Part shown: positions 8,929 to 15,472 of the stretch, in pieces | Layout: the number at the start of each line of letters is the position of its first letter | Position numbering within the stretch: position 1 is the stretch's first letter | DNA from: Planctomycetota bacterium | GTDB lineage: Bacteria > Planctomycetota > Phycisphaerae > Sedimentisphaerales > Anaerobacaceae | DNA: 44,137 nt | Assembly: GCA_025459125.1 (NCBI GenBank) | Contig: JALORE010000046.1 | Span: forward strand, 1-44,137 | Direction: 5' to 3' | Program-made: the position numbers and the translations under genes | The notes under the pieces: model-generated | What the model saw: the letters and a program-made list of their open reading frames with translations, nothing else | Told to the model about the DNA's origin: nothing | Databases searched by the model: none

Positions 8929-8947
8929 CAGTGCGTATCACGCACTG
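8929..8947 (+). terminator. Short hairpin after the aspartyl protease gene
   Basis: CAGTGCGT (8929-8936), a three-base loop, then ACGCACTG (8940-8947), perfectly paired, starting seven bases after the stop codon. There is no T-run, so intrinsic termination is uncertain; it could also stabilise the mRNA end. Confidence 0.35.
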
Positions 8948-9006
8948 CTCCTCGGTTCGACGTCCAGGCTCACAGCCAATTGCCCTGGGAATCCCCCAAC
9001 GTTTCC

Positions 9007-9035
9007 TTGACAGACCCGTGACCGGACGGGATAAT
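9007..9035 (+). promoter_or_regulatory. Near-consensus sigma-70 promoter for the FHA gene
   Basis: TTGACA at 9007-9012 and GATAAT at 9030-9035 with exactly 17 bp between them, about 77 bp upstream of the FHA gene start. The -35 is perfect and the -10 differs by one base from TATAAT. Confidence 0.75.
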
Positions 9036-9111
9036 GGGGCCACTAGGGGCGGGGCCGCCGCGGGCGGAGAACCGCACGTGAGGCCCCCGGCCGAATGTGG
9101 AGGTACTGACG

Positions 9112-9993
9112 ATGCGTCTGGTACTAAAGCAGAAAGATGGCGAGACCAAGGAATACCGCTTCGCCCAGGGTCCCATCCAGATCGGGAGAGCCGCCGATTG
9201 TCACATTTCCCTGCCCGACCGCACCATCTCGCGGAAACACGCGGTCCTGACGTGTGACGACGAAGGACTGTGGCACGTCGAGGACCTGGGCTCGGCCAAC
9301 AAGACCTACCTCAACGGCGAGGCGGTGCGCACCTCCGGCATCAAATCCGGCGATTCCATCCGCATCACGGACTTCACTCTCGAAGTGGACGTGGGCGAGC
9401 AGGCCGCGCCGGCCGATTCCTCCCAATTTGAGGACACGCTGAATCTGGAAGCGGGGCTGGCGACGCCCACCCATGAGACGGTCGTCCGCAAGCCCGACGC
9501 GGGCCACGCGCCGGCCATGCGCCTGCCGGCCAAGCGGCTGTCTGATTTCTCGCAGGCCTGCGACACCATCTGCCGGGCGAAGAACCTGGAGGAACTGCTG
9601 GTGGCGCTGCTGAACCTCGGCCTCAAACAGTTCAGCGCCTTCCACACCTGGTGCGCCCTGCGCGAGCAGCCGAACGGGCCCATGACGTATCACGCGGGCA
9701 AACGCCGGGACGGCTCCACGGTCGAGCTCAGTGAGATCAAGCTGGCGGACAAGATCAACCAGGCGGTTGAACGCAGCCAGTCGCTGGTCATGCCGCGGGT
9801 GGCGGCCGATGTGGAGGAGAAGGCGCGGATTCGCTCGGCCCTGATCGCCGCGATTGCCGGTCCCGCCGGCTGCTACGGCGTGATCTACGTGGACAACGCC
9901 ATGGTCCATGACCATTACACGCTCGGCGATCTGGACTACCTCATGCTCGTCGCCACCCACACGGCCGCCGTCCTGAGCAAATTCCTGACGTGA
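9112..9993 (+). CDS. FHA domain protein with C-terminal GAF-like domain
   Basis: A cytoplasmic phosphothreonine-binding signalling protein of 293 residues. The N-terminal FHA domain occupies about 1-95 and shows the binding residues Gly25-Arg26, Ser40-Arg41-x-His43 and Asn63 in the usual spacing (IGRAADCHISLPD, TISRKHAVL, GSANKTYLNG). A variable linker runs to about 140, followed by a domain of about 150 residues whose ending (GPAGCYGVIYVDN, YTLGDLDYLMLVATHTA) is typical of GAF domains. ATG 9112 is chosen because GGAGG ends eight bases before it; an in-frame GTG at 9097 is weaker. Such proteins read the output of Ser/Thr kinases, and two kinase genes lie further along the window, but a direct link is only inference. 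It is probably monocistronic, with its own strong promoter upstream and repeats downstream. Confidence 0.9.
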   Translation: MRLVLKQKDGETKEYRFAQGPIQIGRAADCHISLPDRTISRKHAVLTCDDEGLWHVEDLGSANKTYLNGEAVRTSGIKSGDSIRITDFTLEVDVGEQAAPADSSQFEDTLNLEAGLATPTHETVVRKPDAGHAPAMRLPAKRLSDFSQACDTICRAKNLEELLVALLNLGLKQFSAFHTWCALREQPNGPMTYHAGKRRDGSTVELSEIKLADKINQAVERSQSLVMPRVAADVEEKARIRSALIAAIAGPAGCYGVIYVDNAMVHDHYTLGDLDYLMLVATHTAAVLSKFLT

Positions 9994-10044
9994 CACCGGC
10001 CCCCGTCCCGCCGGGCCACGTTCGGAGCGCGGCGGGGCACGTTC

Positions 10045-10138
10045 GGAGTTCCGCGTTCACGCGGCTCTGAATCGTCTCAGCCGCCCAACACGCGAGCCAC
10101 GGACGCAAAGAGTCTTGCCCGTGTAAACGCGGAACTCC
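10045..10138. repeat. GGAGTTCCGCGTTCACGCGG inverted pair
   Basis: A 20-bp unit at 10045-10064 recurs inverted at 10119-10138 with one mismatch class (CCGTGTAAACGCGGAACTCC). A third copy lies at 31115-31134. It occupies part of the 458-bp gene-free stretch 9994-10451. Confidence 0.75.
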
Positions 10139-10194
10139 CCACGCGCGTGTCTCGGTCCCCGGGAGGACCTGGAAACTGCCTCAAGACCCGGAAT

Positions 10195-10269
10195 GTCATT
10201 GCGAGGAGCATCGCGACGAAGCAATCGTAGCGCCGAGGATTGGGATTGCTTCGCTCCCCTCGCCATGAC
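10195..10269. repeat. GTCATTGCGAGGAGC...GAAGCAATC palindromic element
   Basis: The left arm GTCATTGCGAGGAGC (10195) continues to GACGAAGCAATC (ending 10226). The right arm, GATTGCTTCGCTCCCCTCGCC (10244 on) to ATGAC (10269), is its inverted copy with small differences. This motif is known to recur between genes in unrelated bacteria and resembles a small non-autonomous mobile or REP-type element. No transposase is near. Confidence 0.8.
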
Positions 10270-10339
10270 GTGCCGGACGTGGGGTTCTGAGAGGGTCTCT
10301 TATTGTCGGTGTTCACTACCGCCTCACTGTGATTACGGC

Positions 10340-10368
10340 TTGACAAGCCCTCGGCAATAGACTATAAT
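10340..10368 (+). promoter_or_regulatory. Perfect consensus sigma-70 promoter for the FG-GAP/dockerin gene
   Basis: TTGACA at 10340-10345 and TATAAT at 10363-10368, spacer exactly 17 bp. It lies about 84 bp upstream of the start at 10452. Both hexamers match the housekeeping consensus completely, so strong vegetative expression is expected. Confidence 0.85.
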
Positions 10369-10451
10369 GAAATCACTCGTGGCGGGTCCGTGCATGAAGA
10401 GCCACGAGCACCGTGGGGGGGAATGCCCCGGCCTTTTGGAGGAGATTCAAG

Positions 10452-11627
10452 ATGAGACGTTCCGCTTGGTTGTCTGTGGTGTTCTCGGTTGTCGCGGCAT
10501 GGTCGTTGTCCACTTCTGCCGCCGCGGGCATCATCAATATGGGACCCGAGGAGATCATCAAAGCCAAGGGAGTGGACATCACGGTCCCGGGCTACTCTGT
10601 GCCTTCGTTTGAGGATTGGAACAACGACCACCTGCGGGACCTGATTGTCGGCGAAGGTGGCGGCGGCCCCTTCGGCAAGGTCCGTATCTATCTCAATGTC
10701 GGGACGGAAGCGGACCCCTGTTTCGCGGATTTCTTCTACGTCCAGGCGGAAGGCAAGGAGCTGTCGATCGCGTCGCAGGGCTGTCTCGGCGCTTTTCCCC
10801 GCGTGGTCCAGTGGGATGGCGACGGGCGCCGGGACCTGCTTGTGGGCTTGGCGGACGGCACGGTGAAGATCTTCCTGAACATCGCGGACAACAATGCCCC
10901 GGCGTTCGACGCCGGGACCCTCGTCAAAGTCGGCAGCAATGATGCCTACACGCTCGACATTGGGTTGCGGGCGACGCCGATCCTCACGCACTGGAACGAT
11001 GACGGCATGCTCGACATCGTCGCCGGCGGTCTCGACGGCGCCATCCACGTCTACTACAACTGCGGTTGCGGCGGGTCGGTTCCCCCGCATTTCTACTTCT
11101 CGCCGGTCGATGGCACGTTCATCAAGGATCAGGGCCACGATCTGCTGGTCCAGAGCGGACGATCCAGTCCCGCTGTCATTGACGCCGATGGCGACGGCAA
11201 GCAGGACCTGCTCACCGGCTGCACCGATGGCCTGATCTTCTTCTATAAGAACGTCGGGACCGACTCGCTCCCCGCGTTCTCGGGCTACACGCTGGTCCAG
11301 TCGAACGGCGTGCCGATCGATCTGCCGGGCGCGGTGCGCGCGCGGCCAGAGGTCTGCCGCTGGACGGGTGACGGCTACTGGGACCTGCTGATCGGCTACG
11401 GCGACGGCAAGATCCGCCTCTATCGTGGCCTCCCCAAGCTCGGGGACCTCGATGCCGACGGCGTCCTCGACGGCGACGATCTGACGATCCTGGCCCAGGC
11501 GCTGGATAAGACCCTCGGGCCCGAAGGCTCCGCCACCGATCTCAACCATGACGGCACCGTGGACAATCTCGACCTGCGTCTCTTCGCCGACCTGTGGCTC
11601 GCCGCGCACGGCCCCGCGCAGAAATAG
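10452..11627 (+). CDS. Secreted FG-GAP/VCBS-repeat protein with C-terminal dockerin
   Basis: A 391-residue exported protein. A signal peptide (MRRSAWLSVVFSVVAAWSLS, cleavage near AAAG) is followed by five or six FG-GAP/VCBS-like propeller blades, seen as repeats such as GDGRRDLLVGLADGTVKIFL, DDGMLDIVAGGLDG, GDGKQDLLTGCTDG and GDGYWDLLIGYGDGKI. The C-terminus is a dockerin type I module with two calcium loops (GDLDADGVLDGDDL and DLNHDGTVDNLDL). Dockerins bind cohesins, but no cohesin is visible here; in this phylum they may serve as generic calcium-binding surface modules. ATG 10452 is chosen because GGAGGAG ends seven bases before it and the signal peptide starts there. A perfect promoter precedes the gene, suggesting high expression. 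The ligand is unknown; structural or adhesive roles are possible. Confidence 0.87.
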   Translation: MRRSAWLSVVFSVVAAWSLSTSAAAGIINMGPEEIIKAKGVDITVPGYSVPSFEDWNNDHLRDLIVGEGGGGPFGKVRIYLNVGTEADPCFADFFYVQAEGKELSIASQGCLGAFPRVVQWDGDGRRDLLVGLADGTVKIFLNIADNNAPAFDAGTLVKVGSNDAYTLDIGLRATPILTHWNDDGMLDIVAGGLDGAIHVYYNCGCGGSVPPHFYFSPVDGTFIKDQGHDLLVQSGRSSPAVIDADGDGKQDLLTGCTDGLIFFYKNVGTDSLPAFSGYTLVQSNGVPIDLPGAVRARPEVCRWTGDGYWDLLIGYGDGKIRLYRGLPKLGDLDADGVLDGDDLTILAQALDKTLGPEGSATDLNHDGTVDNLDLRLFADLWLAAHGPAQK

Positions 11628-11680
11628 CAGGCGGTTTCTCATGTAGCCCAGCCGCCCCCGGCTGCGGGGGTCCGGTCACC

Positions 11681-11730
11681 GGGGACATCCTGCTTTTCCA
11701 TTCCCCAGAATGGAAAAGTAGAATGTCCCC
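11681..11730. repeat. GGGGACATTCTACTTTT palindromic repeat, copy 1
   Basis: The left arm GGGGACATCCTGCTTTTCC (from 11681) and right arm GGAAAAGTAGAATGTCCCC (to 11730) are inverted with two mismatches around a short centre. A perfect second member is at 27265-27325. It lies in the 386-bp gene-free stretch 11628-12013, which otherwise holds a terminator, one more repeat and a promoter candidate. Confidence 0.82.
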
Positions 11731-11751
11731 TTTTCCTCCCGACGCCCAAAC

Positions 11752-11776
11752 GCCGCCCGGCCTTGTGCCGGGCGGC
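11752..11776 (+). terminator. Probable intrinsic terminator
   Basis: A perfect 10-bp GC stem, GCCGCCCGGC (11752-11761) and GCCGGGCGGC (11767-11776), with a five-base loop, followed by the weakly T-rich TTCATTT. It is 125 bp after the dockerin gene stop. Confidence 0.6.
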
Positions 11777-11837
11777 TTCATTTCGACCTGTCCCCTGCAT
11801 CGTGCGCCCTCGCACGATCCTGTTCAAGCTCTTCAAA

Positions 11838-11862
11838 AGGCGAGCGGGGACGCTCGCCCTAC
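11838..11862. repeat. GCGAGCGGGGACGCTCGCCCTAC palindromic repeat
   Basis: Inverted GGCGAGCG and CGCTCGCC around GGGGA, ending in CTAC. The same outer arms appear at 15310-15372, where another repeat sits between them. Confidence 0.7.
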
Positions 11863-11923
11863 GACAAGGCCAAGATTCCGCTGCCCAATGGCGGCCGCGC
11901 ATCATTTTCCCGCCCGGACGATG

Positions 11924-11953
11924 TTGCCTGCCCGGCTTTTCGTGCCTTATGAT
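11924..11953 (+). promoter_or_regulatory. Candidate promoter of the ankyrin-repeat gene
   Basis: TTGCCT at 11924-11929 and TATGAT at 11948-11953 with an 18-bp spacer, 60 bp upstream of the ankyrin gene start. Confidence 0.5.
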
Positions 11954-12013
11954 GAAAAGCGAACCAAGTGCACGTGCCTTGGAGCCGGTTGCGCATGAGA
12001 AGGAGAGCGGGAA

Positions 12014-14077
12014 ATGAGCGGGAGTCCATGGCTTGACATGCTGCTGGTTGGTTTGTTGCTCGTCGGCGGGTGCTCCAGGAGAACCTACAAAAGCGCGGCG
12101 CGGGATTGGGATGACGCGGTCAGGGATGGTAATCTGGGACAAGTGCAGGCGCTCATCGCCCGGGGCGCCAATGTGAACAGCGGCGCCCTGCCCACCCCCG
12201 CCGCACGGGGGCGCCGGGACGTGGTCGAGGTCTTGATCCGCTGCGGAGCCCAGATCGACCGCATCGACAGTCAGGGACGCACGCCGGCTGTCGTTGCCAT
12301 GCAGGAAGATCACAGGTCGATCGTGGAGTATCTGGTTAGCGTCGGTGCCGCCGTGAATCTGCACTTGGCCGCTTACCTGGGAGATACGGCCAAGGCCCAG
12401 AGCCTCATCGACAGCGGGGCGGACGTCAATGCCAGGGATGGCAATGGCTGGATGCCACTGCATTATGCCGCGTCCCACGGTCAGCGGGAGGTTGCGAGAC
12501 TGTTGATCGCAGCCGGTGCTGACCCGAATGCCGAGGCCCAGGACAAGCACTACCCGGAGGATGTTGTGGGTGGGACTGCTCTGCACCTGGCCGTCCGCGG
12601 CACAGACCAGAAGATGATCGAACTGCTCCTCAAGGGCGGCGCAGACGTGAACGCCCGAGACAAGCAGGGCGAGACACCTCTCGCTTGGGCGGTTGATCAT
12701 AACCGGCTGGAGGCTGTCAAGCTCCTGATTGCGAAGGGGGCAGATGTCAATGCGAGGGTACAGGGTGGCGGCAGCTATCTCACGACACTTCTCGGAATCG
12801 CAGTAGGGCGCGCCCATTTTGAGATCATGGAAACCCTGATGGCCGCCGGGGCGAACGTCAATGCGCGTGATGGACCCGGCAGGACTCCTCTCCATATGGC
12901 CCTGACCAGCGAGTACAGGCAAGTCGTCGAGGCGGCCATGTCTGAATACCCTGATGTAACCGCTCCTCAAACTGAGTGGGATCGCTATAGGGCTCAGGCC
13001 GGTGAAGTCCGGAGAACGCTGGCCGTGCAAATCGTTCGGATCCTCTGCAGTCATGGCGCCGACGTGAACGCCAGAGACAAGGAGGGGATCACGCCACTGC
13101 ATTGGGCGGCCTACCACGGCGCGAGAGACGTCATCGAGCTTCTTATGGCCCAGGGAGCCGACGTCAACGCCCCAAGCCGGTTCGATCCCAACGGGCATTC
13201 CGTCATTTGGGAGAACCGCGAACTTCGCTACCGATTGGGGAATGGCGCGGTCCCGTTGCATGCGGCCGTCATCCGCGGCCACCGGGAGGCCGTCGAGGTG
13301 CTCTTGGCCCACGGTTCCCAACTCGACGTGGAAGACAAGGCCGGCAGGACGCCCTTTCACCATGCCGCGGGAGGCGGCAAAGCAGAGATCGTCGAGTTTC
13401 TCCTCGCCCGAGGAGCGGACGTGAACGCCGAGGACCGTCGCGGGGCCACGCCGTTGGTGGATGCTTTGCTCGGCGGCCACGTCAAAGCAGCCAGGGCGCT
13501 GGTCATCGGTGGCGCGAAGAGAGCCAACATCGGGGACCATATGGTCAAGAAGCAGGGCGATCAGCCACGCGCAGCGGAGCCACTTCTGCACCGGGCCGGT
13601 CGGGAATGGGCCGAGCTTCTCCTGGCCAACGGCGCCGATCCCAACGAGCGGGACGATAAGGGCAACACGCCCTTGCAGGCGGCGATCCTGGCCGGGAACG
13701 AGGAGCTGGCGGGTCTGTTCGTCACGCACGGGACCGACGTCAACGCGAAGAGCCAGGGCAATCTCACGGCCCTCCACCAGGCGGCCAACCGGGGGTGGGC
13801 AGGATTTGTCTCTGTGCTTCTGGCAGAAGGTGCGGAACCCAACGCCCGCGACAACGATGGCGATACCCCGCTGCACATTGCCGCCCGCAGGGGACACCCG
13901 GAGGTAGTCAAGCTCCTCGTGGCCCACGGCGCAGATGCCGGTATCAAGAACAGCCGGGGCTACACCCCGCTGGACGAAGCCTCGTGCCGCGGGCAACGGA
14001 GTACCGTTGAATTCCTGGCAGCCCGGACCGCCGGCACGGCTCCGAGCCTTCCGTCGGGTACGACCCAGAAGCTGTGA
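12014..14077 (+). CDS. Large ankyrin-repeat lipoprotein
   Basis: A 687-residue protein made almost entirely of ankyrin repeats. The N-terminus MSGSPWLDMLLVGLLLVGGC is a lipoprotein signal with lipobox VGGC, so the protein should be membrane-anchored and exposed outside the cytoplasm. About 17 to 19 repeats follow, many with the full TPLHxAAxxGHxEVVxLLLxxGADVN pattern, for example GWMPLHYAASHGQREVARLL and DGDTPLHIAARRGHPEVVKL. Two stretches (about residues 310-345 and 500-535) carry longer inserts between repeats. Ankyrin arrays mediate protein-protein contacts, and no enzymatic domain is present. AAGGAGA lies ten bases before ATG 12014. The gene appears to be transcribed alone. Its binding partner is unknown; a function in the secreted or surface protein network is inference only. 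Confidence 0.9.
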   Translation: MSGSPWLDMLLVGLLLVGGCSRRTYKSAARDWDDAVRDGNLGQVQALIARGANVNSGALPTPAARGRRDVVEVLIRCGAQIDRIDSQGRTPAVVAMQEDHRSIVEYLVSVGAAVNLHLAAYLGDTAKAQSLIDSGADVNARDGNGWMPLHYAASHGQREVARLLIAAGADPNAEAQDKHYPEDVVGGTALHLAVRGTDQKMIELLLKGGADVNARDKQGETPLAWAVDHNRLEAVKLLIAKGADVNARVQGGGSYLTTLLGIAVGRAHFEIMETLMAAGANVNARDGPGRTPLHMALTSEYRQVVEAAMSEYPDVTAPQTEWDRYRAQAGEVRRTLAVQIVRILCSHGADVNARDKEGITPLHWAAYHGARDVIELLMAQGADVNAPSRFDPNGHSVIWENRELRYRLGNGAVPLHAAVIRGHREAVEVLLAHGSQLDVEDKAGRTPFHHAAGGGKAEIVEFLLARGADVNAEDRRGATPLVDALLGGHVKAARALVIGGAKRANIGDHMVKKQGDQPRAAEPLLHRAGREWAELLLANGADPNERDDKGNTPLQAAILAGNEELAGLFVTHGTDVNAKSQGNLTALHQAANRGWAGFVSVLLAEGAEPNARDNDGDTPLHIAARRGHPEVVKLLVAHGADAGIKNSRGYTPLDEASCRGQRSTVEFLAARTAGTAPSLPSGTTQKL

Positions 14078-14095
14078 CGTGGGAGGCAATCGATC

Positions 14096-14124
14096 TTGGC
14101 GGAAGGGGGCCTGTCTGGTACCAT
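14096..14124 (+). promoter_or_regulatory. Candidate promoter of the IlvC-like gene
   Basis: TTGGCG at 14096-14101 and TACCAT at 14119-14124 with a 17-bp spacer, just after the ankyrin gene and 47 bp before the IlvC-like start. Confidence 0.42.
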
Positions 14125-14170
14125 CGCCGATCATGGCTTGCCAATCGCAGGAAAGGAAAGGGGTGGTCTC

Positions 14171-15184
14171 ATGGCGAAGGTCTATCGGGACAATGACGTG
14201 GACGTGGGCGTTCTGCAGGGGCGCAGGATCGGCGTGCTCGGGTATGGGAACCAGGGGCGGGCGCAGGCTTTGAATCTGCGCGACAGCGGGTTTGCGCCGC
14301 TGGTCGGGAACCGGGAGGACCCGTACCGGGACCGGGCCAAGGCGGATGGGTTTGCAGTCCAGGCGGTCGGGCAAGTGGCGGAGGAGGCGGATGTGCTGCT
14401 GATTCTGGTTCCCGATGAGGTGCAGACGCAGGTGTATGAGGAGCAGATCAAGCCGCATCTGCGAGCGGGCGACGTGCTGTGTTTCGCCAGCGGGTACAAT
14501 ATCTACTACAAGGCCATCGTGCCGCCGGCGGGGGTCGGGGCGATTATGGTCGCGCCGCGGATGATCGGGCGGGCGGTGCGGAACCTTTACCAGGAGAAGC
14601 TGGGGTTTCCGTGCCTTGTGGCCGCCGAGAATGACGCTGACGGGCGGTTCATGCAGATTGCGCTGGCACTGGCCAAGGCCATCGGGGCCACACGGTTCGG
14701 GGCTTTCGAGTCGTCTTTTCGGGAGGAGACGGTCATCGATCTCTTCGCCGAGCAGATGCTTTGGCCGGGGATCATCAAGCTGTGCCTGCTGTACTTCGAG
14801 AAGCTGGTCGCCAATGGCTGCGATCCCCAGATCGTGACGACCGAGTTGCACCTGTCCGGCGAGTTCGTCGAGATTGCCAAGGCGATGATCACGCACGGTT
14901 TCTTCGGCCAGTTGAAGCTGCATTCGCAGACGAGCCAGTACGGCCAGTTGTCCCGGGCGGACCGCATGGCGCCGCCGGAGCTGCTGGCCGGAGTGGACCG
15001 GGCCATCGAAGAGGTGTGCTCGGGCAAGTTCCACGCCGAGTGGGTCAAGGAGCAGAAGGCCGGCAAGCCGAACCTCAAGAGACTATGGCAGGAGGCCCTG
15101 GAGCATCCCTTGGCGAAATCCGAGGCGAAACTGGAGGCCCTCCGCAAGCTGGTCGCCCGAGGATACGAGGGCGGGGCCTCGTAG
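14171..15184 (+). CDS. Ketol-acid reductoisomerase-like protein, catalytic His replaced
   Basis: A 337-residue protein with the architecture and length of class I ketol-acid reductoisomerase (IlvC), the NADPH- and magnesium-dependent enzyme of branched-chain amino acid synthesis. The N-terminal Rossmann region has LGYGNQGRAQALNLRDSG (23-40) and PDEVQTQVY (81-89). The helical domain keeps DLFAEQ with the first metal ligands Asp190 and Glu194. However, the motif normally FAHGF/FAHGY reads FASGYNIYY, so the conserved active-site His is Ser107. The usual APKxPGHxVR loop is VAPRMIGRAVR, and the second glutamate region reads ELHLSGEFVEI instead of CLHELKLIVDL. It is therefore a divergent paralogue, perhaps acting on a different 2-keto acid or only as a reductase. 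No other ilv gene is near. ATG 14171 follows a GGAAAGGGG stretch. Confidence 0.8.
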   Translation: MAKVYRDNDVDVGVLQGRRIGVLGYGNQGRAQALNLRDSGFAPLVGNREDPYRDRAKADGFAVQAVGQVAEEADVLLILVPDEVQTQVYEEQIKPHLRAGDVLCFASGYNIYYKAIVPPAGVGAIMVAPRMIGRAVRNLYQEKLGFPCLVAAENDADGRFMQIALALAKAIGATRFGAFESSFREETVIDLFAEQMLWPGIIKLCLLYFEKLVANGCDPQIVTTELHLSGEFVEIAKAMITHGFFGQLKLHSQTSQYGQLSRADRMAPPELLAGVDRAIEEVCSGKFHAEWVKEQKAGKPNLKRLWQEALEHPLAKSEAKLEALRKLVARGYEGGAS

Positions 15185-15224
15185 TTCGCTTTCTTCGTAG
15201 ATCGTGCATCGGGAGCACGACGTC

Positions 15225-15310
15225 GTAGCACGGGCATCTTGCCCGTGGATGCCTCGGACAATCATGGGCGGGACGCCCGTGCTACTCACGGGCAAGATGC
15301 CCGCGCTACG
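15225..15310. repeat. GTAGCACGGGCATCTTGCCC palindrome cluster
   Basis: Three related half-palindromes in 86 bp: GCACGGGCATCTTGCCCGTG (from 15228), ATGGGCGGGACGCCCGTGC, and ACGGGCAAGATGCCCGCGC. A diverged member lies in frame inside the PQQ-propeller gene at 31675-31723. Confidence 0.75.
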
Positions 15311-15372
15311 CGAGCGGGGACGGGGACCCCAAACGCGATTCATTGCGTTTGGGAACCCCGCGCTCGCCCTAC
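15310..15372. repeat. Nested palindromes: one repeat inside another
   Basis: The outer arms GCGAGCGGGGAC (15310-15321) and CGCTCGCCCTAC (15361-15372) are the repeat seen intact at 11838. Between them sits a complete second palindrome, GGGGACCCCAAACGCGA (15322 on) to TGCGTTTGGGAACCCC (15359), which recurs at 31043-31082. Confidence 0.75.
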
Positions 15373-15401
15373 GCAGAGATGCCCTCACGGGCACACCACG
15401 A

Positions 15402-15439
15402 ACAAGAAAAGGGCTGTGAGCGGGAGGCCCACAGCCCTT
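15402..15439 (-). terminator. Intrinsic terminator of the LamG gene
   Basis: On the minus strand a perfect 10-bp stem, AAGGGCTGTG (15439-15430) and CACAGCCCTT (15418-15409) with an 11-base loop, is followed by TTTTCTTGTT. It is 34 bp after the LamG gene stop. Confidence 0.8.
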
Positions 15440-15472
15440 GCTTGACACGACCCTCAAGTGGCGGTTGTCGCG

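Noticed and set aside
10195-10269. tRNA or small structured RNA gene
   Set aside because: The fold potential comes from a known type of palindromic intergenic repeat; no tRNA arms or anticodon loop were found.
11639-15034. Very long open frame on the minus strand opposite the ankyrin and IlvC-like genes
   Set aside because: High GC leaves antisense frames open; the translation is low-complexity His/Asp/Arg-rich with no domain, and both plus-strand genes are clear.
15225-15372. Possible CRISPR array
   Set aside because: Repeats are palindromes of different families without regular spacing or unique spacers, and no cas gene is present.
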